Shown in pieces: positions 23,648-35,317 of a stretch of 64,000 nucleotides of DNA. The position numbers and the translations under genes are program-made. The stretch's first letter is position 1; every line of letters begins with the position of its first letter. The notes below the pieces were generated by a model that saw only the letters and a list, made by a program, of their open reading frames with translations, was not told the DNA's origin and ran no database searches. This DNA is from Euonymus europaeus (Eukaryota > Streptophyta > Magnoliopsida > Celastrales > Celastraceae): positions 19,480,501 through 19,544,500 of the forward strand of contig OY756958.1 in NCBI GenBank assembly GCA_963580455.1, in the 5' to 3' direction.

Positions 23648-25323
23648 GTTTTTATTATGTTTTGTCTATTACAGAATTTAAGCTTGAAATTCTTATGTTT
23701 TCCATGATAGATATGTGAGTCTGATTTCTTCATGCTTGATTTTTTTTTTTGGATGAAGCTTCCAATGAAATTGCATTGCTATTTTTTCGTTCATTGGAGG
23801 CTTAATATTTTCTCTTTCTGATAATCATACCCACATTTCTAAAAAGCATGATCTATTAGGACAAACGATTTAAAATTTACAGTATGGTGAAGCAAGACCA
23901 TGTCATGCAGGAAGTGAGACCACCCTTTAATGCATATTTCCTAGATTGGAAAGTGATATTCAAATTTGTTCCTTCTAGTTGTTCTTTTAATCCCTTGCAT
24001 TGTCGCCAATATCTATCTTCCTAATTGATTGCTATTTTTTGTTTTAAAATTTCTTATTGTAGGAAATATTTTTTACTTCTAAGTATGAAGATATCTTCAA
24101 GAGAACTGGATAATTGCTGACTGATGCGGTCTTCGCTGATAATGAGATTATACATCGGGCTTGAAGGCTCGTCCCTTAGATATAGGATGATTACTATTTG
24201 AAAGAAAAAAAATTAGTTTAATTTTTATATACTTACTTTGTTTGTTGATTTGGAATAAGCAATGTGAGATTGCATATTTAATTTATTAGTTTCTCCAAGT
24301 AGTAGTAAACTTTTTTTTCTTATTACAAATCTGCTCATTCTATTGAATTTTTTCCTTTTCTAGTGCAAGAATGCTTATATAATTAAATGAATATTTTTTG
24401 ATTGTTTTTAGAAGTAGATGTATGTCATTAGCTGGTGATGGTGTATAGTATTTTGGTCAACATATTCAATCATCAAACATGAATATATAATTGGTGCATG
24501 ATAATTAGCAATTTGAGGGGTCATTACTGTTTATTCGGTTGAATGCTAAACTGGAGCAAACACTGAGCCATTACTGATTTGCTTCATTTTTTGTGCATTC
24601 AAAGAAAATTTTATACTAATTGCATCAAGAATTTTATTTAGAGGCCACATAAAGGTTGCTACCCTACGATGATATTTTCTAGATGATCAAATAGTACAAT
24701 TTATCTGTGATGTTTCACAAACTTTTCCTCAAATGGAAATGTGCAATTGCAGCAAGTGCATGGACAGAGAAAGAAAGGTAGGGCCCGACAACCAATTCAA
24801 AAGACCAAGAATTGAATTTTAGTTCCTTAATTTCTTAACTAAAGGTAAAGTTTGTGATTTATTAGAAGTTAGTTCTTCTTCTTCTTCTTCTTTCAATGTT
24901 TTATGTTCTTTTCCAATGTATACGTCATAAATTCAAGAGTTTTGTTTTTTTATTCCTAACCATCAAAATCAAGGTAACCTCTAACAAATTTTTGAGTTTG
25001 ATTATGTAATTTTTGTCTTACAATTTGTTTTTTGACTTCTTGCTATGTCACTGATTGACACTTATGTGCATATTTTTTTCCCTTAAATTTGGGTTATGGT
25101 TGATGAGTTATAGGCCTTTTCGATCGATTTTTTGTTTTAATTTTAATTGTCATGTTCAGGATGCTGATGGGAGGTTTACTTTGATGCACGTGTAGCATTT
25201 GACATCTCTTTGTTAATAAAAAAAATATTTTCCTAAGTATATTCAAGTCCTTTATTGAAATAATTCTAATAATGTTAATGAGAGATCAATAATGTTATCA
25301 AAAATAAATAATTAAAAATTTAA
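23648..25323. other. AT-rich DNA, possible Helitron body
   Basis: No gene recognised. There is a CTT microsatellite at 24874-24892 and long T-tracts. If the terminus at 25324-25350 is real, this would be the non-autonomous Helitron it belongs to; the 5-prime TC end was not located. Confidence 0.25.
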
Positions 25324-25350
25324 TCACGCGTAGTGCGGGTATTACACTAG
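25324..25350 (+). mobile_element. Helitron-like 3-prime terminus
   Basis: A short imperfect GC-rich palindrome (CACGCGTAGTGCGGG) is followed by TATTACA and CTAG, with host T next. Hairpin-then-CTAG/T is the plant Helitron 3-prime signature. The stem is weak here, so this is tentative. Confidence 0.35.
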
Positions 25351-25606
25351 TTCAAAAAGAAAACCAAGAAGACACTCTCTTACTTTGTTATATTTTTTCT
25401 TGCAGTTGCGCAGTCGCGGAAACAAGTTGCATAGTCATTGTAATATAAATTTATTTGCTTTACTGCGGATGCTACTTTGTCATCTGCAATTTTTATCAAA
25501 GCGATGTGTAGTTGTCAAATTTTATAGAATGGGTGTTCAAAAGTTGACAAAAATATAAAACTTGATATTAATTCAACTGTTGTTTAAAAGATTTATTTGT
25601 TAACTA

Positions 25607-25698
25607 TGTTAGATATTTGAATAAAAATTGTAGTTCATTTGACTAGGCCTTCCACTATAGGTTAGTGGTTGTTACAAGTCATGGGTGGTTCAGAAAAG
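25607..25698 (+). repeat. Copia 5-prime LTR, segment 1
   Basis: It matches 35318-35409 over about 90 bases (CTTCCACTATAGGTTAGTGG, TTACAAGTCATGGGTGGTT) with few differences, ending at CAGAAAAG where the MULE derivative begins. Confidence 0.88.
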
Positions 25699-25989
25699 AT
25701 GGGTGCTACTAAACCCACACCCACCCTATATGTGGGTCTAGCACTATATCATTCCCTAACACTTCCTACTATACTTTGTCTTTTCTATGCCAGCTCAGAT
25801 TTTTTGTTTGACTATTTAACCCCCTATCATTTTTTGACCCTTTCTACTTTTCTTGCCTTTTCTGTGTCAGCTCAGCTTTTTTGTTCGTCCATTATGAACA
25901 AAATATTTTGTGCCCAATCTAATGCTCTCCAGCTTGGCTCTAGCCTGCCTTTGGGTTACTTTATGAAAGTGGCTTTGGGTTATTTCACG

Positions 25990-27430
25990 TGTCAATTCCT
26001 CATTAGGCAACCCTCCTTCCAAACTCATGTATTATGTTCATTCCACGTGCCAATTCCCTACCCACTAGGCAACCCCCTACTTCCAAACTCATGTGTTCAT
26101 TCCAAGTGTCAATTCCCCATCCCCCAATAGGCAATCCCACCCCCTTACTTTCAAATTCCACACCTTGCTCGTAGTGTTTGGAATGAAACTTGGCTAGTTT
26201 CATTCCTAAATGATTATAATACCTAGTTTCATACAAATGAAACTTGGCTATATAAACTTAACACTAGTTTCATTCGTATGAGACTAGTGTAATTTAGTGA
26301 GTTCCTATACTTTGGTATGGCTTAAAGAAGTTTTCTCCTCCTGCCAACCGCACAAACCGAGAAATCCAAATGATTGTCTTGATAAACTCAAATGTCTCTT
26401 ACTTTCCCTAATTGTAGATGGTGACTTTCCCAACCCACTAGGCAACCCCCTACTTCCAAACTCATGTGTTCATTCCAAGTGTCGATTCCCCATCCCCCCA
26501 CTAGGCAACCCCCCCCTCCCCAAAGTCCTCACCTTGCCCGTAGTGTTTGGAATGAAACTTGGCTAGTTTCATTCCCAAATGAATATAATACCTAGTTTCA
26601 TTTGAATGAAACTTGGCTGTATAAACTTAACACTAGTGTCATTTTTATGAGATTAGTGTAATTTAGTGAGTTCCCATACTTTGGTATGGCTTAAAGAAGT
26701 CTTCTCATCCTACAAACTGCACGGACCAAAAAATCCAAATGACCGTCTTGATAAACTCAAATGTCTCTTAATTTCCTTAATTGTAGATGGTGACTTTCCC
26801 AACCCACTAGGCAACCCACCCCTTTACTTCCAAATTTCACACCTTGCTCATAGTGTTTGGAATGAAACTTGGCTAGTTTCTATCCCAAATGATTATAATA
26901 CCTAGTTTCATACAAATGAAACTTGGCTGTATAAACTTAATATTAGTTTCATTCGTATGAGACTAGTGTAATTTAGTGAGTTCTCATACTTTGGTATGGC
27001 TTAAAGAAGTCTTCTCCTTCTGCCAACCCACGAACCGAGAAATCCAAATGACCATCTTGATAAACTCAAATATCTCTTAATTTCCCTAATTGCAGATGGT
27101 GACTTTCCCAACCCACTAGGCATCCCTCTAATTCCAAAATCATGTGTTCATTCCAAGTGTCAATTCCCCATCCCTCACTAGGCTAACACCCCATCCTCCA
27201 CCCCCCATCATCCCCTCTTACTTCCAAATTCTACACCTTGCTCGTAGTGTTTGGCAAGTTTCATTCCCAAATGATTATAATACCTAGTTTCATATGAATG
27301 AAACTTTGCTATATAAACTTAGCACTAGTTTCATTCATATGAGACTAATGCAATTTAGTGAGTTCTCATACTTTGGTATGGCTTAAATAAGTCTTCTCCT
27401 CTTGCCAACCGCATGAACCGAGAAATCTAA
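25990..27430. repeat. Tandem array of 310-394 bp units with internal hairpins
   Basis: Four copies are phased by GTAGTGTTTGGAATGAAACT-type sequence at 26171, 26540, 26850 and 27244. Each has CTTTGGTATGGCTTAAAGAA and CAACCCACTAGGCAACC blocks. Unit length varies mainly in a C-rich segment. Within units are near-perfect inverted repeats, for example 26180-26206 (11-bp arms) and 26261-26290 (13-bp arms, one mismatch). Confidence 0.85.
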
Positions 27431-27439
27431 ATGACCGTC

Positions 27440-28074
27440 TTGATAAAAAGCAAGAAGACATCCATGAGGTTACAAGCACTAAAAAAATTGATTGTCCTTT
27501 CAAAGTGAAAGGGGTGAAACTGCGAACAAGTGATGACTAGATGGCAAGAGTGGTATGTGGAACACACAACCATACCCTACATCATATATGGAGAGACATG
27601 CATAACCCGGTCGGCTATCTGATTCTGAAATACAGTTGATGCAACATCTGTTTACAAAAAATATGAAGCCATGAGATATCTTGACATCGTTGAAGACCAG
27701 TGGACGATGATGACCAGTGGACTTGTATTTACAACTCACTGAACTTCTTTGCATTAGATAGAGGAGCACTAATTGAGCATTAGATGACTATGCTAGACAT
27801 GGGTCTCTTGGTTGCTTTAAGGTTTAATGTGATATTACACGTTCTAGGTTCTACACAGAGCTTAACATATTTTCCACTTCGATCTACTCCACCACCTACA
27901 TATCAACATGTTGTTATCGCTATCGGACACGTAAATGATAATCACTACATCCATGTTGCATTGACAGAGGGTTACCCGATGTCTTCCGTTATGCCTCAAT
28001 GGATTCACTTTAGGCATGATTGTACAGCTACATGGGTTACCCTATATGCAGAGCGAACTGATGCATACAAATAA
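27440..28074 (+). pseudogene. FAR1-like N-terminus fused to OTU protease C-terminus (MULE remnant)
   Basis: From about 27485 the + frame reads KIDCPFKVKGVKLRTSDD, stop, MARVVCGTHNHTLHHIW, matching CNCQFRLKGMKLKTGDDW and VMCGIHNHPPASYM of the 42.6 kb element: a FAR1-type DNA-binding segment. Soon after it jumps to YNSLNFFALDRGALIEH, TAG (27781-27783), then an open 97-codon frame (MTMLDMGLLVALRFNVIL, IAIGHVNDNHYIHVAL, MPQWIHFRHDC) equivalent to the C-terminal OTU part with its catalytic histidine (NH). The whole transposase core, SWIM finger and OTU Asp-Cys motif are absent, so it is an internal deletion derivative. Confidence 0.8.
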
Positions 28075-28802
28075 CATATGCGTTCTAGATTTTCTTCTCA
28101 ACCTATTGTGTTGGAAGATTAAGAATATTACATGTATTGATATGTTTCGATAAATTTGTTTAAAATATTCAAGACTTTTGAGATTAGTAAACATTTTGTC
28201 TTATATCATATTTACACCTACTCAGCATATCAGTTATGATTACATACGAACTAGCTCGCAACTAAGCTATTTTAGATTAATATTAATTACTAGACTTTTC
28301 AACAGTTATATCTTAAGGCTATAAATATATATTAAACATCATAATAATGGAAAAATTAAAGAGTTTGTTACATACTTACATATATGCAGTGCACATCACC
28401 ATATAATATCAATTTGACTTGTTCTATAAAGTAAATATAAAATAGAACATACTATTAAAGTCTGTAAATAAAACTTTATAAAATAAAACCACTAATGAAA
28501 AATATTTTTTGAGTACTAAATTATAATTTAACAATAATTTTAGATGAAAATTATAATTACAGTTGATTTTAATCAAAAATAATTATAGCCCAGGACGAAA
28601 TGCAAGTGTAAAACATCTGCCTTCAGTAATAACAAGGCAGACGTATAAAACAAGTAACATTAATCATAATTTTGTTTTTGGAGGCGTCTTTGAAAAATGG
28701 AACAAAAAGTCAAGTCTTTGGGCTGTTATCTTATAAATATGCATAATAGATGTATAGGGTGGGTTTAGATATTAAATAGGGTGGGTCAATTTATCTATAG
28801 CC

Positions 28803-28897
28803 GAAAAGTTTGGGCCTAAAAATAGTCATATCTCTAAGGAGATTCGGTTTCACAGTGTCTCACTCCATCTTACCTATATCTACATCCTGCTATTTGG
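28803..28897 (+). repeat. Copia 5-prime LTR, segment 2
   Basis: It reads GAAAAGTTTGGGCCTAAAAA to ACATCCTGCTATTTGG and matches 3-prime LTR positions about 35405-35465 and 35737-35787. The intervening 270 bp of the 3-prime LTR, including its TATA-like CTATATAAGG, is missing. Confidence 0.82.
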
Positions 28898-30428
28898 TGT
28901 TATGTCGTTAGTAACAATTTAAATTAACCTTACAAATGTACAATTAATATATATATAGTGAACAAGTAAGAGTCGATCCCACAAGGAGTGATGCTAATAG
29001 ATATACAATCTTACACTTGAATATAATTGATACAAGGGGGTTAAGTCCTGCAATAGATAAAAATTAAGACAAAGAAATTGACGTTAAGAACAAGAATGAG
29101 AATTGATATTAATGAAAACAATAGCTAAGACTCACTATCCACCACAAAACATTCAAACAATTTATAAGAAATAATAGACTAACAATTTAAACAAGCATAT
29201 GATGACAACATTCACAACAAGGTTATGGCCAAACTCAAGTTGTATGATTCTCTCTTAATTGCATGTAAAGTGTATGGCGTCTACCTCATTACGTGTATTC
29301 TTAATTGACATCTAGCATGACATTTGCATCAATCAACAATCAAGAATCCAATAAGAGCAAAGAGAATATGAATGTCACAAGAATCCTAATACATGGTATT
29401 TGTACTTAGGTATTCAAGAATTGATTTTTCATAATTCATTTTCAACTGAATTATATGTTGCAAGAAAGAACATATTCAACAAGGCAATTGACCATGTTCT
29501 ACAACAATTAATTCTAATACATGCTTCAAAGTTAGTTACTCAAAGAAACACAATATTAGAACTCACATAACATGGAAAAATCAAAATCATCATGCTTATA
29601 GAAATTGAAATCCACACAACTTATAAAATTGAAAGCATGCTTAGGGCTTCAAGACAAGCCCTAGCTAACAAGAGTTTAGTTACACATAACCAAATAAAAC
29701 ATGAAACATAAAAACATAATTACAAATACAAGCCTTGTTTTCTTCTTTTCCTTCTCCTCTTTTTGCTTCCAATCCTTCTCCTTCTTTCCTTCTTGTCTCC
29801 AAGCTCCCTCTCTTCCTAGCTCCTACTCCTCTCTATTTATAGAAAAAATGAGCACATAGTGGAGGAGTTAGTGCCATCTTTTGGTGGTGGATTGTCCATC
29901 AAATTCGTGTGGTGGATTGTCCACTCTTTGAATGGAAATGGTATCATCAATGACATCAACATCCAATTACACACTAATCTTGTAACTACATTCTGGGCCT
30001 AAACGAAGTCTATTATGAACTCAAACCCTTCATCAATATTGTAGATACAAATGTGTAGATAATTATGGGCTTTTGAATCACTCAATTTGGACATCAGACG
30101 CTCAAGTTATGGGCTTCCAAAGGTCTGGTCTGCAAACAGAAATTCTGCTTCGGATATAACTTCCAAACTTGACTTCAAGGCAACCTTTAGAGGCCCAAAT
30201 GAACTCCGATTTCTGTGAACCAATACTTCCTGAAAAGCTTGAAGTGTCCTCTAAACATTTGCTGAAGATCAAATCTCATTCCGACAGCTCTTACTAGCTC
30301 TTAACCTGCAAAACATCCAAGAAGATCTTAAGTACAATAATCTTGAAAATTCAGCTTTTAAGCACAATTTCTTGGCATTGCTTTGGTAGTATTTATTACT
30401 TTCAGAATGTTTATTCTGACACTTATCA
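28898..30428. mobile_element. Solo LTR nested in copia 5-prime LTR
   Basis: The insert starts TGTTATGTCG and ends CACTTATCA, i.e. TG..CA, and is flanked by identical TTTGG pentamers (28893-28897 and 30429-30433). Excising it restores the copia LTR phrase ATTTGGTAAC. Length is 1531 bp. No coding domain is seen, and GAGTCGATCCCACAAGGAGT near 28970 plus AACTCCGATTT near 30200 recall LTRs of plant gypsy-type elements. A solo LTR is the simplest reading; family unassigned. Confidence 0.82.
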
Positions 30429-30433
30429 TTTGG

Positions 30434-30540
30434 TAACGTTAGTTTTTGTTTCAACTTGTTCATCTATGATCTATAAGCATTTATGTATTGGTGTATTCTA
30501 TAGTTGTACCGAATTACTACTTGTTTATTTCATATCAAAC
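30434..30540 (+). repeat. Copia 5-prime LTR, segment 3
   Basis: TAACGTTAGTTTTTGTTTCA through GAATTACTACTTG matches 35787-35878 of the 3-prime LTR. The sequences diverge after ACTACTTG, so the exact LTR end is unclear. Confidence 0.78.
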
Positions 30541-31440
30541 TGAAGCTGTAATTCATTGCACGATTTACTTCATGGCATGTTAAAATCATTGAGTTACTAA
30601 GCTGTGCAGTGTTAATATATGTTTTGCCTACTATCTTTACAACAATCTGTGAAATCAGCTCGCTTAATTAGTAAATAATCAAAGAATCTCAAGGTGAAAT
30701 AACAGTAAATTAATTGTTGTCTATTGTATGCATGTTTGCAAGTCATATATATGGTTATTAAACTTAAAATTTGCATGTGATTGAATATCATTAGCAGATA
30801 TATATCTGCCACCTTAGCAAGTTCATTTCATAAACAGTGCATGCCAATCAATTAGCTATTTCCTTTTATAAACGTGATATTTAACTGGCATTATTAAACT
30901 AATTTGTTCAACTAATTCAGTGCATGCTGCTTACTTAAAGTGATTATATATAAAATCATTTATTAAATCTGTAATTTTTAATTTCCATTTTATAATCTAT
31001 TTGCGATTGAAAGATTAACTCTGCCATACCGTATATGCATCTTGATTAATTGTTACAGTCAATACCAATATCCAATTACACATACATGCAATTGTTTGAT
31101 GCAAGTGAAATGATTTTTAATTTTTAATAATGATGATTTCATGTGATACATCCTATCAAAATAATTATTGCATATTTGATTCTTATATTGGTATCTAACT
31201 TGTTACATTTTATTTGTGATTTCAAAGTTTAGTATATTGGAAAGTTCTGTCTATGAAATGGCTTACTTAATTGCGTGCTATTTTATTTGGAAGGTCCCCT
31301 CTTTCCTGGGAACCAACCTGGTTGTTAATTTTGTAAGTCACAAATTTAATTGACAAGGTAAATACCTTGAAAAGTGTTAAATTTTATTGTGGTGATTATA
31401 TTATAAATTTGATTACTCACTTCAAGATTTGATTTTGTAG
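30541..31440. other. Copia internal leader, no gag recognised
   Basis: AT-rich DNA without a recognisable frame or primer-binding site where the copia leader and gag start are expected. Confidence 0.35.
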
Positions 31441-31489
31441 TGAAATATGAAACAAATTTAACAAGCATACAATGAGATACCCACCATTC

Positions 31490-31750
31490 TTAATGAAGGT
31501 GATGATAATACCCCTGGTGTTGAGAGCCAAGGTGGTGTGATTGCTTCTAATGGAGGTGATTATAACGGAGGTGATGATAATGCCCTTGGTGTTGTGCAGG
31601 TGGCGTGATTGCTCCTCATGAAGATGATGATAATGCCCCTAGTGTTATGAACCCAGGTCGCGTGGCTGCTCTTGATGGAGTTGATGATAATGCCACTGGT
31701 GTTGTAAACCTAGAAGGCATGACTACTCATAATGGAGGTGTGCAACCAAG
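31490..31750 (+). repeat. Coding-like tandem repeat of about 63 bp in copia internal region
   Basis: Four degenerate copies of GGTGATGATAATGCCCCTGG plus about 43 more bases. Translated, each unit resembles GGDDNAPGVVNPGGVIAP. The array keeps one frame for most of its length, broken by a short indel near 31600, and directly precedes the pol remnant where gag would be expected. Confidence 0.75.
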
Positions 31751-31809
31751 CACATATGCACCGACAAAGATCTCTTCTCAACTTATGAGATGATGGAGAG
31801 AAGATCTAT

Positions 31810-34732
31810 ATGGCCAATACTGCTCCAGCCACTATAGAAGGGACTGGACAGATGATCCTGAAGTTCACCTCTGACAAGAAGCTTGCACTTCAGAAAGTGT
31901 TACATGTCCTAGAGATTAGAAAGAATCTCATATCTATTTCTATCATGATCAAGAAGGGATTCAAGGTGGTCCTTGAGTCTAATCAAGTTGTATTGACTAA
32001 ATATGGGGTCAAGGGTATTTTTGTGGGCCAAGGGTATTTATGTGATGGGCTATTCAAAGCCAATGTTTTTGTGATAGTTGAAAAGTCTAATTTTTTGTAC
32101 CAAAAATCCATTATGAATAAAGATAAATCTTATGTTTATATAGTTGTGTCTCCTTTTCTATGGCATGGTAGATTAGGACATGTAAATTATGGTAAAATGA
32201 AAAAGTTGGCCAACTTAGGTTTAATTCTCAAATTCAATTTGGATGTCAATCATAAATGTGAAACATGTGTTGAAGCAAAGTTTTCCAAGAAACTCTTTCA
32301 CTCAATTGAAATAAATACTGAGCCTCTAGCATAATCCATAGTGATTTATGTGATTAGAAATTTGTTCAAAATAGGGGTGGAAAGAAGTACTTCATTACTT
32401 TCATCGATGATTGTACACGATATTGCTATGTTTATTTGTTAACTAGCAAAATGAAGCAATGGACAACTTTTTCAAGTATAAAAATGAAGTTGAGAATCAA
32501 CTTGATAAAAAGATCAAGGCACTAAGGTCCGATAGGAGAGGAGAATATGATTCTGCTCTCTTTGATGAGTTGTGCACTAAGTTTGGAATCATCCACCAAA
32601 CGATAGCACCGTATACACCTCAGCCAAATGGAATTGCTGAAAGAAAGAACATAATTTTAAAGGAAATGGTTAATTCCATGTTGATTAAGTTCTGGCCTAC
32701 CACAAAACTTATGGGGGAAAAGCAGTACTAACTGCTAATTATATTCTTAATAGAATTCTCCACAAGAAAACAAGTAGTATTCCATACGAGATGTGGAATA
32801 AAAGACTACCCTCTTTTAAATACTTGAAAGTGTGGGGGCGCTTGGCTAAGGTGGCAGTATCTCCACCAAAACAAGTCAAACTCGGACCTAAAACTATGGA
32901 TTGCATATTTTTGGGATATGCTCAAAATAGCAGTGCATTAAGATTTTTGGTACACAAATATGAGATAGATGATATCTATGTAAATACAATCATGAAAATA
33001 AGAGATGAAAAATTCTTCGAGGAAATATTTCCTTACAAACGAAACAAAACCTCTCAAAAAAGGAATAGAGATTTCAACTTTGAGAATAAACAAAATGGTG
33101 AATAAAGGGTTGATGAACCAAGAAGGACCAAGAGACCAAAAGCCTCAAAGTCCTTTGGTCTTGAGTATCTAACATATATGTTAGAAATAGAGCCTCAGAC
33201 ATTCAAGGAAGACATGTCAACATTGGATGCTCCATTATGTAAAGAAACTGTAAACAGTGAAATAGAATCCATCCTAAGTAACCATGATAGAGAATTGGTT
33301 GATCTCTCACCTGGGAATAAGCCAATTGGATGTAAATGGATCTTCACGAAAAAAACTTAAAGCTGACAGATCCATAGATATGTAAAAAGGCAAGGCTTGT
33401 AGCCAAAGGTTTAGACAAAAGGAAGGTCTAGACTATTTTCATACTTATTCTCCAGTCACGAGAATTATATCCATATAGATGTTAACTTCTATAGCCTCGC
33501 TATATGACTTGATGATTCACCAAATGGATGTAAAAATAGCATTCTTAAATGTGAACTCGATGAGGAGATATATATGGAACAATCCAAAGGGTTCAATGTT
33601 AAAGGACAAGAACACAAGGTGTGTAAACTTATCAAGTCACTGTATGAGCTAAAACAATCCCCAAAACAATGGCATGAAAAATTTGACCAAGTAGTTATTC
33701 GAGATCGATTTCGAATCAACGAGTGTGAAAAATGTGTCTGCACAAAAATTGTAAACAATGATTGTTTATCATTTGTCTATATGTCGACGATATGCTAATT
33801 CTTGGTCGAAATATTGAGATCATCAACATAATCAAGAAAATGCTATCGAAGAACTTTGACATGAAAGACATGGGTGAAGCTGATGTGATATTAGGCATTA
33901 AAATTTCCAAACATTGAAAGGCCTAGCTTTATCTCAATCACACTATATAGAGAAAGTGATTGAAAGGTTTAAAGGACGTGACATCAAAGATGTAAACAAT
34001 CCATTTCTTCCTCACCGAGTTTTATGTAAGAATACTAGAGAAAGTATTCAACAATTGGAATACTCTCAAATTATTGGCAGTGTAATATACATCATGAACT
34101 GCACGAGGTCAGATATTGCATACTCTATTAGTAAACTAAGCATATACACAAGTAATTATGGACATGAGCATTGGAAAGCTTTATTGAGAGTATAGGGGTA
34201 CCTAAACAAAACAAAAAATAATATTTTGAACTATGGCAAGTACCCAGCTGTTTTAGAAAGATACAATTATGCTAATTGGATTCAAAATTCAGAGGAATCA
34301 AAATCCACAAGTGGTTATGTATTCCTTCTAGGAGGGGCGGCTATTTCATAGAAGTTCTCAATGCAACCGTGCATAGCACAATCTACGATGAAATCAAAAT
34401 TTATAGCTTTGGATAAAGCTAGTGAAGAATCAGAGTGGCTTCATCACTTTTTTGAGGACATTCCAATATGGTCAAAGCCCGTGCTTACAATTTTTATTTA
34501 TTGTGATAATCAAGCTGCAATTGTAAGAGCACAAAATTTGATGTATAACGATAAGTCTAGACACATTCTTCTTATACATAATACCTTAAGACAATTACAC
34601 TCTACTGGAATAATTTTCTTAGACTTTACGAAGTCTAAAGAAAACCTAGTGGACCCATCTACAAAAGGGTTGAGTAGAGAAGTGACAGACTACGCATCGA
34701 AGGGAATGGGCTTAAAAGTATTAACTCGATAA
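31810..34732 (+). pseudogene. Copia pol remnant (integrase, reverse transcriptase, RNase H)
   Basis: Ordered remnants: 31810-32334 gag-pre-integrase (ALQKVLHVLEIRKNLISI, SPFLWHGRLGHVNYGKM, HKCETCVEAKFSKK zinc-finger-like); 32459-32731 integrase core (IKALRSDRRGEYDS, APYTPQPNGIAERKN with the catalytic Glu); 32791-33105 integrase C-terminal part (TMDCIFLGYAQNS); 33320-33360 RT start (GCKWIFTKK); 33480-33900 RT core, where the YVDDMLILG motif near 33780 is reached only by frameshift; 34361-34732 RNase H (IYCDNQAAIVRAQNL, SRHILLIHNTLRQL, VDPSTKGLSR). Multiple stops and frameshifts abolish function. Confidence 0.88.
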
Positions 34733-35317
34733 GTTATCTCGATGAAAACATAACCTAGCAATTGGAGATTCCATGGACTAGGTTCAATATGAAAACACGA
34801 GTTGAGAATAACTTAAGTGTGAGCAGCATAAGGCTTCTACTTCAGCCTGTTCCTTGGATACATAAGTGCTGCTAGCAAATGTGTTTTTAGCATAAGCTAT
34901 GCTTTTAATGATTCCTATATCTTGTAAAATAAAACTGGAGTATTGGGGAATACTCTTGATAGATATCACCTATGTGAGTGAAGAGTAAGACCGACTCTAT
35001 GAAAAAAGACAATATTTTCTAAATCACTCACCGAAACCAAGACGTTCATGACCGAAATAATGAACACAACCGAGAACCAATTCTGAATTGGATTAGTGCT
35101 ATGTGAGGTTTATTGTCTGGACTTACATAAACAACTGATAGTTCAAGATGTCAGACCACTGACTAGTTAAGTAAGTTCGATAGGCTTTCACTATAGAAGA
35201 TTCAAAGCCAAAAACTACCTATCTCAATGTAGTATTGGTCTTATTGCACTCTTAGATGAATTTTTGTGTCTAGTTCAAATTTAGGTTGATCAGAAAATTT
35301 CCATTCATGTGGGAGAT

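Larger units (their letters stand above)
25699..28802 (+). mobile_element. FAR1-OTU MULE, internally deleted derivative
   Basis: This insertion splits the copia LTR between GTTCAGAAAAG and AGCCGAAAAGTTTGGG; the shared GAAAAG (25693-25698, 28803-28808) is the best target duplication, within a 9-bp window having two mismatches. The ends carry ACTAAACCCACACCCACCCT and, inverted, TCTAAACCCACCCTATACAT, an imperfect inverted repeat. Inside are a four-unit tandem array (about 26000-27430) and then a fused remnant of FAR1-type N-terminus and OTU C-terminus. The array-then-gene layout parallels the element at 42.6-46.9 kb. Confidence 0.65.

Noticed and set aside
25669..26566. Long + frames with PLGNPLLPNSCVHSKC repeats
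   Set aside because: They are translations of the non-coding tandem array; frames differ between copies.
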